Under the pieces are notes generated by a model. The model was not told the origin of the DNA. It searched no databases and saw nothing but the letters and a program-made list of their open reading frames with translations. Below are positions 1 to 11,499 of a stretch of DNA of 64,000 nt, piece by piece. Both the position numbers and the translations under genes were made by a program. The stretch is from Ilyonectria destructans (lineage: Eukaryota > Ascomycota > Sordariomycetes > Hypocreales > Nectriaceae): assembly GCA_020740775.1 (NCBI GenBank), contig JAHEWK010000010.1:1798001-1862000 (forward strand). Direction: 5' to 3'. How positions within the stretch are numbered: position 1 is the stretch's first letter; the number at the start of each line of letters is the position of its first letter.

Positions 1-1012
1 CCGCAAGAGATGTGGGAAGTCATTAGATTCAGAAACACTCCAGTAGGCTGAGGCTTTAGTTGGTGGTGTCCCTTCTAGTTGTGGCTGAGCCAAGTTAAAC
101 GAAGTTTTAGCTGGCAGGGGTAGAGGTTCCGGCTGCTCGGGAAGGATTAAAGTGGCATGCTCAGCGTCAGAAGGGAACTCTCGGGATCCCGAACTGTGTG
201 GAGTGACTAGCCATCCAGGCGTATCTGCAAAATTCTTTCCAGCCTCATGGTTCTCCTCGATTTCGGGCTCCGTCGGCCGTTTTCGAGGAATCCTTTGGGG
301 GACTTGGCTCGCAGTAGGGGCAGTGTGTAGTTTTCTTTCATGATTCCGAAGCTGCTTTAGTGAAGTAGAGCCAATTTGGTCATAAGAGCAGCCAATCTTT
401 GGGCATTTCAAGCGGCCCTGATGTCGCGCCTCATGATCCTTCAAGCGGTTCGCAGACGCGTAACCAACTACTGATCTTTCGCAGCCGCGGATATCACACA
501 CGAATGCAGATGGCCCAAACTCTTCTTTGAATACTGCCAACTCTTCCTGAGATAGCCTGGAAGAACTACTTTGGGCCAAAATTTGAATAACGCCTTTGTG
601 ATACGCTTGAAGGATTAAAGGGAATAGTGTCGGATCTAGGACGGGTGGAGACATTTCTATAATGATGAGCAAGGGGACTAGTCGTTCGCTGGAATCGAAT
701 TCTTACCGGTTGAAGAGCCATTGGGTCTGCTAAAATACGAAATGCAGTTGACGAGACTGTATGCGACAGGAAAACTCTTGAGATATTGCAGGCGACTGTC
801 CTGATTGTCGGTCCCGACGCTCAAGATGTCCCCACTCCTTGTTTCCGCAAGTCGGTTGTGCTCATGGCACAAGTCCAGAAGCCATTGTACGACCAGGGAT
901 GTCTGAGAATTCTCATCTATTTGAGATTCATCCAAGTACTCTAGTAGGTGTTCAACCCAGTGTTCGTTGGCGTATGGAAGCAGACCATGAAATCCTCGGC
1001 CTATGCCGCCTC
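1..1012 (-). CDS. C2H2 zinc-finger protein, fungal NACHT/STAND-receptor type (partial)
   Basis: This is the C-terminal half of a minus-strand gene that runs off the left edge. Two exons are readable: about 1012-707 and 656-1, joined by a GTAAGA...TATAG intron. The upstream exon carries the block around GFHGLLPYANEHWVEHLLEYL, which I recognise from fungal NACHT-type proteins just before their zinc fingers. The second exon encodes two C2H2-like fingers, C-x4-C...H-x3-H and C-x4-C...H-x4-H, at about 500-350, then a Pro/Glu-rich tail. In this family the fingers follow a NACHT ATPase and winged-helix region, which suggests a heterokaryon-incompatibility or immune-type sensor. Upstream of about 1030 the frame breaks: TGA stops occur, and a piece resembling the preceding segment (1126-1314) lies in another frame. 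The gene may be decayed or have further introns. The family is fairly clear; integrity is not. Confidence 0.5.
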
Positions 1013-1460
1013 CTTTTAAGACTTCACCTCATGGCCATAATGAATTCTAATCCAGCCAGGAAACGACGACTCAATGATGCAGGGCAATTCATTGAAACGC
1101 ACGATTCGACGACAAGGGCATCGCACTACCACCGCCCGGGATGTTGTCCAACGACAGCACCGACAGTGAACCCCCCATCCCTGGATGTTGAAGGATATGC
1201 TGGAAGCTTCCGGGGCTTTGCAGAATCCCACGGCAACAATATGTATTCAACAAATGGAGACCCGTCCCTTGCGAGGACCTGTGTCTCAGGCCGCGATTTT
1301 CGAAACCCCGTCATGTTGGACGGTGCACATGCAAGTTCTCCTCAGCATTTCCACTTATGCAACAAGATCTGTTTGTTTTGGAACTGTATGAAAAAGTCCC
1401 CCAATCCTTCTTACAACACATGGGTTGACATGAAAAGTTGACTTCGTTCATCGCATGTAC

Positions 1461-2270
1461 TATGATTGACACCGGCAATAAACACCCGTGCCCAGCAAGA
1501 ACGCCACTGAGGCTGGGAAACAATGGCACCTTATATCCTTCACATTTCGACCCTACCCGAGACCAAATATATGGTACACTGGAACCCCGTGATATCCAGT
1601 TGCTGGAATTATTCAGCCGCGAGGAAATTGAATTTGAGCTTATGTGGATGGCATGCACTATCGATGGAAAGAAAGCTGAGGTCTGGGTCACTCTTTATGG
1701 GCCTCAAGATATTGCTGCGGATCTCAGCGACCTTTTCCAAACCCTTGGGCTGTACTTGCAGGATCCAGTACATGCGCTAAGAGATGCACCGTACTTCAAT
1801 CCACAGCGCTTCTTCAATAGGCCGGATATCAGAACCACTGACTTCCAGGCTGTCACTCTAACTCACCCACAGATATCAACGGCGAAGGATGAGGATATAG
1901 TGGCCACAGACGTGCTGAACAGTTTCATTTCTTTGGACACATTAGATGAAACACATGCGTCGTCTCATGTCTTAACTGAATTGAAGAGGTCGGAGGATAG
2001 AAAATGTCTGCACCTATGGGATATGAGCTAACAGCAATCAGACATCAAAAGCAAGGACTTACGTTTATGATCCAGCCAGAGTTGGGCTGGAGACTGCACG
2101 ACAAAGACCAGGACGTCTGGTCTCAAGAAGAAGTAAACAATGGTCTTGCTCGCATAGCGTATGTATCTTCAATGCATCTACACCAATAAACTAACCCTTG
2201 TAGGTACATCAACAACATTGACTTATCGACAAGAATTAGTTATATTATAGAGGAGTTACAGTAGGTATAT
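1461..2270 (+). pseudogene. SNF2-type helicase, N-terminal fragment
   Basis: The reading frame from ATG 1461 matches the N-terminal region of fungal SNF2/HLTF-like helicases, with motifs such as VWVTLYGPQD...LYLQDP and later RHQKQGLTFMI...GW just ahead of the expected helicase core. Two reading frames are needed: the first ends at 2031 and the RHQKQ block lies in the frame opening at 2004, so a frameshift lies near 1990-2010. A GTATGT...TTGTAG intron at about 2157-2213 fits. The frame then reads RYINNID and decays into AT-rich sequence, so no Walker A or DEAH core follows. A separate C-terminal helicase fragment lies at 21938-22975 on the same strand. I read this as a pseudogene cut off by insertion, deletion or RIP. 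Confidence 0.55.
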
Positions 2271-2294
2271 TATATAATTGTATCTGATATAGAT

Positions 2295-2326
2295 GCGCGG
2301 AAGGGGGGTGCGCGCGGAAGGGGGGT
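2295..2326. repeat. Direct duplication of a G-rich 15-mer
   Basis: GCGCGGAAGGGGGGT occurs at 2295-2309 and again at 2312-2326, inside otherwise AT-rich DNA just after the broken helicase fragment. It could be a remnant of a transposon end. No matching inverted copy was seen nearby. Confidence 0.5.
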
Positions 2327-2405
2327 AACCCATCTTATACAGATAAAAATATGGTTTCCTATTTAGAAAGCAGAATATCAATAGAAAATAACAGGTCCTT
2401 TATAT

Positions 2406-2441
2406 AGTAGCAGCAGTAGTAGTAGTAGTAGTAGTAGTAGT
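2406..2441. repeat. TAG/CAG trinucleotide microsatellite
   Basis: About twelve trinucleotide units, mostly TAG with two CAG near the start, lie between the AT-rich block and the 3' end of the MFS permease gene. Confidence 0.9.
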
Positions 2442-2535
2442 AAACTCCAGTGTATCAGTCAGCACTATCACAATACTTCACCAACTCCAACCACCTTATC
2501 AAGACATTGCAATATCTTGCTTTCCTTTCGTACTC

Positions 2536-4327
2536 TCAATAAACATATCTGAAGTGTGGCAGCTCGCGGTCGGTTTTGTCGCCCGAAAGCTCGGCCGTTA
2601 TCTCTGGGCTATCCTCGGGGACCGGTCCGTGAAGGCGGTTCTTCTTCTTATTCTCCCAGATGAGGTAAAATCGAAGGGAAATAGTTGTCAGAATTCCCAC
2701 AGCAAAGCAAACCAACATACTGGCAAAACCAGATGGGTAGCTCGGTGCCTCATTATCGAAAAACAACTGCGGGCCAATAATGTTTCCGACACAGTAAGAA
2801 ATAAAAGACTGGAGGTTTATCGTTAGCTTCGTCGTGCTTTAGTTAATATCATAGAATAATAGTCTACTTACCATCGCGTTAACCGTCGTCTTTTTCGTGA
2901 TGCCTGCGTTGTTGGCAGTATTCATGACAAGGACCATTGGAAAGTTAACTGTGTAGGCAGACAAGAGACAGTAGCCAGAATAGCGGGCCCAGATGTTTGA
3001 GTTGTCCAGCTGTCGGATGACGACTGCGCCTACCAGACCGACAGTCGTAGCACAGACCATGAATACTGTTCTCATGTTCTTCAAGTACGTGCTGCCAAGA
3101 GTGACGACAAGGACAAAGAATGCTTGAAATGCAGTAACAATCATGTTAACCAAGAAAGTCTCGTTAACGCTGAATCCAAAACCGTTAATAACGATGGCGG
3201 CAAACTGGTTGAACATTTGTTAGTCCTTGCAAGCGTGGTATATGGAGTTCTGGAGGGTGGAGATGCTCACATTGCTGATACCTCCATTGGGAATGTTGGT
3301 GCACAACATAATGACAACCGTGAACCAGGCCTTTGGGTCTAAGAATGCTTCGTACATTTGCTCCATTCTCCACTTGTCATGCTTGATGCCGACAGTATCA
3401 TCTTGGGTCCGGATAATACTCTTTGCACGATCTTCTTCAGTCATGAACCACGCCTTGGCGGGAGATTCTGGCAGAAGGAAAAACATGACCATTCCCCAAA
3501 GCACAGTTGCTCCACCAAAGACAAGGAATACAAGCTAAGTATATCTTGTCAGCGGGTTCACCTCACGATAGACAGCATTTGTGCATACCTTCCATGCCGA
3601 AAAAGTGGTGACGTGTCCAAAGGCGTACATGACAGGACCTGCAAAAAACCCAGAGACGACATTTCCCAAGAACCAAACACCGTTTCGAATCGGTTGCTCG
3701 GATCTCTTGTACCACATGGAAACAATGATGCTGAAACCTGGAGCCACTCCTGCTTCCATGAATCCCAGAAAGAATCGTGTGGCAATTAGCCCTGCCGCAT
3801 TGTGGGGAGCGGCCATGCACATTAAAATGCCTCCCCACAGCGCACTGTATGTACGGAAGCCGTCAGTTCAGAATCCACTTCATGAGGGTTATGGTTATAC
3901 CAACACAGATACGGCCATGAACTTGGAGATGGGGAACCGGACGATGATAAATGCAACAGGTGCAGAGGCGGCGAGATATCCGAAGTTGAACATGCTTGAC
4001 GCCCAGGAATAATCTTGGCCATGCAGATTGAGATCAGTCCTCAGTCCGAGAATAGCGGTGTTTGCCATCGTAGACTTGTCGAGATATTGGAACATATAAG
4101 TCACAAACAGCAATGGAAGAATCCTGCAGACAAATAGTTGGTCAGTGACAAAAACAAAACTGGAGCACGTAGTTAGCTGAGCCGACATACCATTTGTCCG
4201 CTCTTCGCAGCAGCCTGCGGTCCTCTGCAGGCGAGAGAACCTCTTCAAGAGGCAGTGCTTCACAGGATACCTTGCCCTCGAGTGAAGCCTCAGCCACTGG
4301 GGCTCTTTTTGTCTCCTCGTCGGACAT
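2536..4327 (-). CDS. MFS anion:cation symporter, nicotinate/allantoate-permease-like
   Basis: This is a plasma-membrane transporter of the Dal5/TNA1-like group, which imports organic anions such as allantoate, nicotinate or pantothenate. Start ATG is 4327; an earlier GTG is not a start. Exons: 4327-4191, 4123-3905, 3844-3589, 3534-3271, 3204-2872, 2808-2536, giving about 493 residues. Family landmarks are YLDKSTMANTAILG in TM1-2, RFFLGFMEAGVAPGF, WYKRSEQ and LLPESPAKAWFMTEEDR, with about 12 hydrophobic segments. The junction of exons 2 and 3 is odd. The strong donor GTATAA at 3900 leaves the frame out by one; a weak GTTGGT donor after 3905 restores it. This could be a weak splice site or a one-base lesion. 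The gene is convergent with the helicase remnant and starts 468 bp from the end of the TF1 gene on the same strand. Confidence 0.85.
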
Positions 4328-4795
4328 CTTGGCCACCGTGAATGCTGGATTGGTGAACTGTGAAAGTCGTCGGGAATGAATAAAATTCTTCGCACTCCCA
4401 GGTTGTATGCCAATCAGCAGTAACTATTAACAAACTGATGATCCCTTGGACATATTTATAAACCTGGATACTTGGAGTCTCTTGCGTTGAAGAAGATAAG
4501 AGCCATCCTTCGTGTCCTTTGGTGGCTTGGCGACACCGACCGTCTTTGTCTCTGCTATTAGTGGGGCGAAGAGCAAGGTGCTAGGATCCGGAAACACACC
4601 CAGTGAATTTCTTATCTGCAGCCAGGGCTTGGCCGTCAGTCATCTAGCCGATAGCCGTTGGAATTTGCCGACATGGCTTGAAAATCGCCCAAAGAGGGCT
4701 AGATCTACGCCTGTTTACACATACTAGTTGAACAACTTTTACTGAACTAGAAGTGTATGAACGCCAACCGGGTATTCATTCGTACATTCATCAAA
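4328..4795. other. Intergenic: promoter of MFS permease and 3' flank of TF1
   Basis: This 468-bp stretch has no supported gene. It holds several CGG/CCG triplets (for example around 4647-4672) that Zn2Cys6 regulators often read, but I cannot define a site. Confidence 0.5.
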
Positions 4796-6541
4796 TCAAA
4801 TGACGAACTTTTCAACGTCGTCATTTTCTAAAATGCCGATACAGTCCACACGCACATGCCGGGTACGTTCTTCCGTTTGCGCCACCTTTAGCGCAGCGAA
4901 CGCTCGTCGGCAATTCTCCCCTTGATGCTGGAGATGAGAGAATCTAGCCATGATCCAATCTCGATGAACTAGATCCTCGGTTTCCAATGCAGCAATGAAC
5001 AGCGGCCAAGTTATGCGCGCCATCGCCTTCTCTCCTTCGTCTGTATGGCTCTGATGCGCCAGGGTGATGATGTCTCGCAAGGAGGTGCGTTGCTGCTCAT
5101 TAGCTGGTGCATTGCGATTGGCGATGCGAAAGTAGCAGAGAACTATGGCATGATAAAAGGGAACTATAAACCGGACATTGGCGATAAAATTTCTCTCTTT
5201 GCCGTTGGCCGAAGGGAAGTCCAACCGCCCTGCTACCTCCAGGAGCTCCCAGTATTTCTGTCTCATATCTCGTAGGGCATGGGCTGTGTCTTGAGCTAGA
5301 CCATGACGATCTGTGTCTTCACTGTCATTGTATGCAGCTGCAAGTTCCGCCAAAATAAATCGCAGCTGACCGACTTGCCCGTAGAGATAGAACAGTTGTC
5401 TGCTTTGGATGTCCTCTAACAGCTGGCCTTGTGGATATTCAGGTCCCCAGATATCGCTAGACATGAGAGCAGAATACTGGTGAATAGATAAGAACCCACG
5501 AAGCCGAGATTTCGTGTTGTTCTCAGCGAGGTCGACCATGATCTCCCCAACAGATCGGTTGAAGTGACCGCCCAAGCCATAAAACGCGGCTCCTCCGTCG
5601 AGGAAGGAGATCCACACAATCATGCGCGCAGAAAACGGTGAAATAGGCCAGTGGGGAAGTGGAAGCGGACTTGAGGGGTCTTGATCTGTACTGCCGGTTT
5701 TGTCAATGGCGTGCCATTCATTAAGCTTCCGCAGCCTTGAATGCAGGACTGAAGCGGCACCAACCAAGTGCGCCTTTAGTCCTGCACCCGAGCCGTCTCC
5801 AAACTTCTGTTCATAGACAATCATAAGCCAAAGAGTTGCAAGAGTGGTATCTAGGGTGGGCGAGTCGGCTGTCTCATAGATAATCTGTGCCATCAACCGC
5901 ATACTAGCACCATAGTGCTCGACAGCGGTCGACTCAAAGCAACTAGTATCCCTCTGGCCTCCTCGGCTATTCTCATAAAAACGTTGATGCGAGCCCAGAG
6001 CGCACACCATATGTAAAACCATTGGTTGTGTCTGTGCCATTCTCCACACCACAGTCGGTACCGAGTATTCGGGATCCTTGGTGTCGATGCTGATCGAGAT
6101 GACGGTGCGAAAACAAGTGATGGCCTCATGATCCGTGGGCAACAGGATAGAAAGACAGTCGATAGAAAGGGACTGTAACCCGAAAGATTGGGGAGCTAGA
6201 TCGCCATCGCTTGCGGCGTCCGTATCATGGGGCAGCGCGGGTGTTGGTAAAGGCGGAGGCGGCGTTAACGAACCGGTGGGATAATATTGCGGGATTGAGT
6301 AAGACTCTTCAGTGCCAATATGACTGTGACTCGCAGTTGATGGACTCTCTCCGTCGGCAATTCGATCGTCACCTCTCCTCGTGTATTTCTTGCGAGGCCG
6401 AGGAGCATAGTCGCAGACCAGATCTAGCCTGGAGCACCGTCGGCATCGAGGACGCTCCTCGTCACATTTGACCTTCTTGGCACGACATGTCCAACATCCT
6501 CTGCGAGACCGAGCTGGGCGATCTGATTCGGTCGCAGTCAT
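4796..6541 (-). CDS. Zn2Cys6 transcription factor (TF1), fungal-specific TF domain
   Basis: A single open frame of 581 residues. Residues about 16-43 form a textbook binuclear zinc cluster, C-x2-C-x6-C-x6-C-x2-C-x6-C (GCWTCRAKKVKC then C, C, C), followed by a basic linker RPRKKYTRR. The rest is a helical middle-homology region with motifs such as LATLWLMIVYEQKFG and GGAAFYGLGGHFN, typical of the Fungal_trans_2 class. It is a nuclear DNA-binding activator or repressor. It is divergent from the M20 amidohydrolase at 7120, with 578 bp shared between them, so it probably controls that gene and perhaps the flanking permeases. A decayed paralogue lies at 14933-16660. Confidence 0.92.
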   Translation of the reverse strand: MTATESDRPARSRRGCWTCRAKKVKCDEERPRCRRCSRLDLVCDYAPRPRKKYTRRGDDRIADGESPSTASHSHIGTEESYSIPQYYPTGSLTPPPPLPTPALPHDTDAASDGDLAPQSFGLQSLSIDCLSILLPTDHEAITCFRTVISISIDTKDPEYSVPTVVWRMAQTQPMVLHMVCALGSHQRFYENSRGGQRDTSCFESTAVEHYGASMRLMAQIIYETADSPTLDTTLATLWLMIVYEQKFGDGSGAGLKAHLVGAASVLHSRLRKLNEWHAIDKTGSTDQDPSSPLPLPHWPISPFSARMIVWISFLDGGAAFYGLGGHFNRSVGEIMVDLAENNTKSRLRGFLSIHQYSALMSSDIWGPEYPQGQLLEDIQSRQLFYLYGQVGQLRFILAELAAAYNDSEDTDRHGLAQDTAHALRDMRQKYWELLEVAGRLDFPSANGKERNFIANVRFIVPFYHAIVLCYFRIANRNAPANEQQRTSLRDIITLAHQSHTDEGEKAMARITWPLFIAALETEDLVHRDWIMARFSHLQHQGENCRRAFAALKVAQTEERTRHVRVDCIGILENDDVEKFVI

Positions 6542-7119
6542 CTGGGGTTACGCTTCTCTCAGGAGCTGACTGGGGATTGAGCGCTGCAGTCTGCGGGGTC
6601 AGGAGCAGGGAATAGATATGAAGCGACGACCTGAAAAAGCCGACAGGAAAGCTGCGTTGCAGCTATGACCAGTATTTATCGGCGACTACGTAAGTAAGCC
6701 CCTCTGACCACATTTGAGAATGGAAAATGCCGAGTTGGGGTCTTGTGACAAGGTCTGGACCTATGAATGCAACTTGGTTAATCTGGGTCACTGGTCGTCA
6801 AGGATCCACAGATAACACAAGCCATGCTCATAAACTAGCCGGTCGGCAAATCACCAGAGCTAACTTCGAAGGATCCCCGGAAAACATGGGGTATGAGTCA
6901 TGGAGTCCGCTAGCATTACGCGAGTGATGTCTCTAGCATCGGCTAACCATCTGCGTCCGCTAGCCCACTCATGTCGCGGCATGTGACCGCAGAACCAGCA
7001 AGAATAGTCGTATTCGATTCGGGATGAACCCTGGCTTGTGCTTTAAAGATGGCGAAGACCCAACCTGTCCCTGACACATCATCCCCACCAATCCAAGCGG
7101 AGTCAAGAAGTCAACCAGC
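6542..7119. promoter_or_regulatory. Divergent promoter between TF1 and M20 amidohydrolase
   Basis: The two starts are head-to-head. The region contains the 10-mer GCCGGTCGGC at 6838-6847, whose reverse complement lies within GCCGACCGGCT upstream of the DUF1479 gene. CGG half-sites in inverted orientation are typical Zn2Cys6 targets. Assignment to TF1 is inference. Confidence 0.5.
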
Positions 7120-8475
7120 ATGACAAACGATATCAAAACTGCGCGAGACCTAGTCTCAAAGGCAATCGACGACGAAGTTGATGCGCTGCAAACATTGAAC
7201 TTGGAGATCCACAGTCATCCCGAGATCGCGTACGAGGAACACTTTGCTCATGAAACTCTTTGTACTTTCCTCGAGACGAGGGGGTTTACAGTCCGCCGCC
7301 ATGCCTACGGCCTCGAAACTTCGTTTAAGGCTGAGATTGGACAGGGAGGGCGCTTGGTGATGTTTTGCGCAGAGTACGATGCTCTGCCGGGTATTGGACA
7401 TGGTTGTGGCCACAACTTGATTGCAAGCAGCTCACTTGCAGCTTTCATCGGATTAGCCAAGACATTGCAAACCCTGAAGATTGCTGGGAGAGTCAGGATT
7501 CTGGGAACTCCGGCAGAAGAGGGCGGCGGCGGAAAAGTCAAGCTAATTGATGCTGGAGCATTCAAGGACGACATCGCAGCAGCTATCATGTCTCACCCAA
7601 CCTCATCACACGCGTTTGAGAAAGGGTGCCACGGCCTGGCTGGCTTCAAGACTATTGCTAGCCACAAGTTGCGCGTGGAGTATCACGGAAGGGGAGCGCA
7701 TGCATCTGGTGACCCCTGGGATGGCATCAATGCTCTCGACGCCGCAGTGGCCGCCTACAACAACATCTCGATGCTCCGGCAGCAGATCAAAACGGACGAG
7801 CGTGTCCATGGGATAATTGAGTCAGGCGGGGAGGCTCCCAACGTCATTCCCCATTACACTCGGATGAATTGGAACATCCGAAGCCCTACATCACCACGAG
7901 CGGACGCGCTCATGGCAAGGGCCAAGGCTTGTTTTGAAGCGGCCGGAACTGCTACTGGCTGCAAAGTCAACTACATCCCGTAAGAAATTCGTGGAAATCA
8001 TTCGACATCTTTAGTTGCCGCTAACACTGATAATTAGAGCCTCTCTATATAAGGACCTGAGGTTAAATGAAGGTTTGTGTGCAGCCTACGTCGAGGAAAT
8101 GTCTCATCTCGATCGTATTATCTCTTTGAAGCAGGAAGAGCCTGGCGCAGTATCAACAGATATGGGTACGTTAACCTTGCTAATGATACCCGAAAAAAGA
8201 TCCGATGCTAATTTATTTTCTTCAAATTGTTAGGCAATGTGTCCCATGAAGTCCCAAGTTTTCACGGTGTCTTTGGAATCCCTACCGAACGAGATATTCC
8301 TGGTCACCACCCCGAGTTTGCAACGGCGGCGGGGACGCAGGAGGCTTATGAGGAAGCAATCAAGTGCGCGAAAGCAATGGGAATGATGGGATGGAGGATT
8401 CTACGGGATGAGAAATTTGCATCAGAGGTAAAACAGCAATTTGACCAGGAGATTAAGCAAGTCTTTGCGGAATAG
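7120..8475 (+). CDS. M20-family amidohydrolase/carboxypeptidase
   Basis: Exons 7120-7979, 8038-8165 and 8234-8475 encode 409 residues, close to the size of ACY1L2/PM20D2-like and AbgB-like M20 hydrolases. These cleave amide bonds of N-acyl amino acids or dipeptides with a metal pair. Metal-site landmarks are EYDALPGIGHGCGHN, PAEEGGGGK, the MSHP histidine and the late SHEVPSFHG histidine. A dimerisation domain starts around GRGAHASGDPWDGINALDA. There is no signal peptide, so the protein is probably cytosolic. It lies divergent from TF1. With the neighbouring importer, efflux pump and esterase it fits uptake and hydrolytic breakdown of an amide-bearing compound; the substrate is unknown. Confidence 0.9.
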
Positions 8476-9522
8476 AAAATAGATGATATTGATTCCTGCT
8501 GTAACGGGTCAGGCCCACTTGGCTGGCGGCTCTGCCGCCAAGCCCGAATTCTTCTCCACAGCGCCATCGAGTTGATTCTCGAATCTTCTATATTAAAGAA
8601 GATATAACGCGTCTTCACGCACCCAGTTTGTATTTAGATTCTTTCCTTTCTTCATCTTGAAAGTAAACAGCATAGGGACTAGTTAGTTGAATCAACTCAC
8701 TAGAGGCCTTTCACACCTGCTTGTTCCTTGTATCATAATTGAATGCTTCCTTAGCAGGAACGTACCAATCAATAAGCAGTCTACATCACCAAAGCGTACG
8801 AACTATACTCTAGAGGGGCAGGAAAGCATATCTCAACAGCTAGGATACAATTTGGGCTCTTTCATTAATCTCAACAATCAGGTAGGTGGAAGTCAAACCT
8901 CACGCGAGAATCGATGTCCAAGGGATCATCCAGGGGAACCTGGCACGGTATTGGGGCCAATCTGTGGCGAGTAGTCTAACCAAATGATAATTGTTTGTGT
9001 TCGTTTGGAAGCAAAGACCAATAATAAAATCCCGGAAAGTCATACAACGACCGTAACGACAATAGAAATCTGAGCTGCGCTACGGGAGAGTATCGACTCG
9101 CCCGCCAAAATATTTTATTGTTCAAGCTTATCCCGACCCTTGCCTCCCAATGTAATTTCACGATCCAGTATCTCCATTGGATAATCCCGGCGTTTGCCCG
9201 AATACGTGCTAATGTCCAAAATGCCGATCGTGAAATGCGGTGTGGATTTACCGAGCCAGGCTAGTATCGGCGGTCCCAGTGGGCCGGTCTGCCATGGAAT
9301 TCTCGGAGCCGGGCATATCAGATTGCTCATCTTGATTACGTCAAAAATACTGACCGAGAAAATCTCATGATCCACAGGCTTGAAAATTACAGTAGCCTCT
9401 TTTATAAAGTCTTAATGCTAGGGCTTTCTCTTGAACTGCGCCGTTCGTGGATTCTCAGATCGTTTATCCCGAGTTTCTCTCATCTTCCCTTGCCGAAAAT
9501 TGCAGTTCAATATCCATCTAAC
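8476..9522. other. Intergenic, no supported gene
   Basis: Holds the 3' flank of the M20 gene and the promoter of the DHA1 transporter. A CGG-rich patch at about 9265-9293 (ATCGGCGG...GGCCGGTC) resembles the motif in the TF1/M20 promoter but is not identical. The short ORFs here have no family resemblance. Confidence 0.4.
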
Positions 9523-11084
9523 ATGGAGCTTTCGTCGAACGAAGACTCAGTTGAAGAAGGTCTCACCGTTTTTTCAGGTGGATGTCAGATTGTTCTGCCC
9601 CCGGAACGTACGAGGCATTCCAGTTTGGTTGACTTTGAGGATGAGGACGACTTGTTGCACCCGTACAACTGGGGTTTGTCAAGAAAGTATGTGCCATCAC
9701 CAAAACTTCCTCTACTAGAGAGCCCGTATTTACAGCAAATCTTCGTGCTTTCAGGCTCTTTCTCACTGTTCCGCTGGCCCTTTCGACCTTCACTGTAGCC
9801 TTGAACTCGGCGCTCTTCTCAGCGGCAACGCGTCTTTTTGCGTCTGAGTTTGGAGCATCTCACGAAATCGGGACTCTCGGTGTTTCCTTGTATGTCCTAG
9901 GGTTTGCTACAGGGCCACTGTTCTGGGCTCCATACTCGGAGCTCAAAGGTCGTGTAACACCGATCATGCTTGGAATGCTGGGGTTCTCAATATTCTCCCT
10001 TGGCGTGGGAGCTGGAAAGGATATCCAGACGGTGCTTATTTGCCGATTCTGGAGCGGAATTTTTGGTGCGTCTCCCATGACAATCGTGGCAGGGGTCTTT
10101 GCAGATACGTTCGATGGCAGGTCCAGAGGTGCTGCAACTACGATCTTTTCAATGAACGTTCTCTTGGGGCCAACCCTTGCTCCTTCAATAGGTGGCTTCA
10201 TTGCAGAGTCTTCGCTTGGTTGGAGGTGGACAGGGTGGTTGGCTAGCATTATGGGATTCTCTTGCTTGATTCTGGATCTCATTTTTCTTGAGGAGACATA
10301 TGCGCCATCGATTTTGACGAAGAAAGCTCAAAGGCTGAGAAGAGAGACCGGAGATTGGACTACCCACTCGAAGCAAGAGGAAGTGGAAGTTGACATGCGT
10401 CAGTTTTTCACGAAGTATTTGACTCGGCCGATCTACCTCCTCTTCACTGAACCGCTTGTGTTCCTGATATCTGTATATCTGGCCTTCATTTACGGTCTGG
10501 TTTATCTCTTTCTAACCGCATATCCTATCGTTTTCCAGGACATTCACAGCATGACGGCTGGAAAGGGTGGTTTATGTTACCTTGGTATGGTCATAGGTAT
10601 CATCGTTGGAGGGATTTATCTCATCTTCGTCACCCAGCCAGCATATCGTCAAAAGTTGGCCGCAAACAACAACCAGGCCGTTCCTGAATGGAGATTACCC
10701 CCTGCTATGATTGGAGCTGCATCATTTGCTGTGGGAATTTTCTGGTTTGGATGGTCGGGTTACCGAGCAGACGTCCACTGGATTGTCCCCGCCGTCTCTG
10801 GACTTTTCACGGGATTGGGTCTTCTCACTATTTTCCAACAGCTGCTCAATTATCTCATCGACACATACTTACCCGTTGTTGCGTCGGTCAACGCCGGGAG
10901 CGCAATTATTCGATCACTCTGCGGAGCGGGGTTTCCGCTCTTTGCGAAAGCCATGTTTGAACCTTTAGGAGTTAACTGGGCGAGTACTGTGCTAGGAGGA
11001 GTTGCAACATTAGGGATCCCAATCCCAATTGCATTATATCTCTTTGGAGCTACGTTGCGATCAAAGAGCAAGTTTAGCACATAA
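9523..11084 (+). CDS. MFS multidrug efflux transporter (DHA1 type)
   Basis: Exons 9523-9686 and 9755-11084 encode 497 residues with about 12 membrane segments. Landmarks of drug:H+ antiporter-1 proteins are the cytosolic N-terminus ending HPYNWGLSRK, the loop YSELKGRVTPI (motif A), FWSGIFGASPMTIVAGVFADTF, and SMNVLLGPTLAPSIGGFI (motif C). These export small toxic compounds or secondary metabolites. It lies downstream of and collinear with the M20 hydrolase and may protect the cell from the cluster's substrate or product. Close relatives differ widely in substrate, so none can be named. Confidence 0.9.
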
Positions 11085-11499
11085 GATGACTGAGTTCAAC
11101 AGCATTACATAAAATGGATACTGGTAAGGTTGTGTATGCAGCGCATTGTGTCAGGTGCCGGAATGCGGCCTACGGAATGCAATCGCCGGGCCCGAAGCTC
11201 CCTGATCACTGGATCCGGCATGGTCTGTAACCAACATACCTAGGCAGCCGAAGGGTAGCTGCGACTACGCTTGAAGCAGCCAACCGACCGGCTACTAGAT
11301 TACCGACGAAAGAGCATAAATAGCTGTCTATACCCGCCGATAGGACAAGGAGTCAGAGATCAATACAGTCACCACACCTTCCCTATTATCTACCGGCTAC
11401 CTAGTAGCGTGTCTGCCCTCTTCACTCCCTACCATACCCCACCCCCCGCTGAGACACCCCCCCAATGGGACAGCCAAAATGGGCGTCCACCATACAAAC
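11085..11499. other. Intergenic, contains CCGACCGGCT motif
   Basis: No gene seen. The motif CCGACCGGCT lies at 11284-11293, about 200 bp past the transporter stop. This is a 3' flank rather than an obvious promoter. Confidence 0.4.

Noticed and set aside
1311..1691. 126-codon minus-strand ORF
   Set aside because: Antisense to the helicase N-terminal fragment, which carries the family motifs.
9115..9375. 86-codon minus-strand ORF
   Set aside because: No domain, no start context; lies in the promoter of the DHA1 gene.
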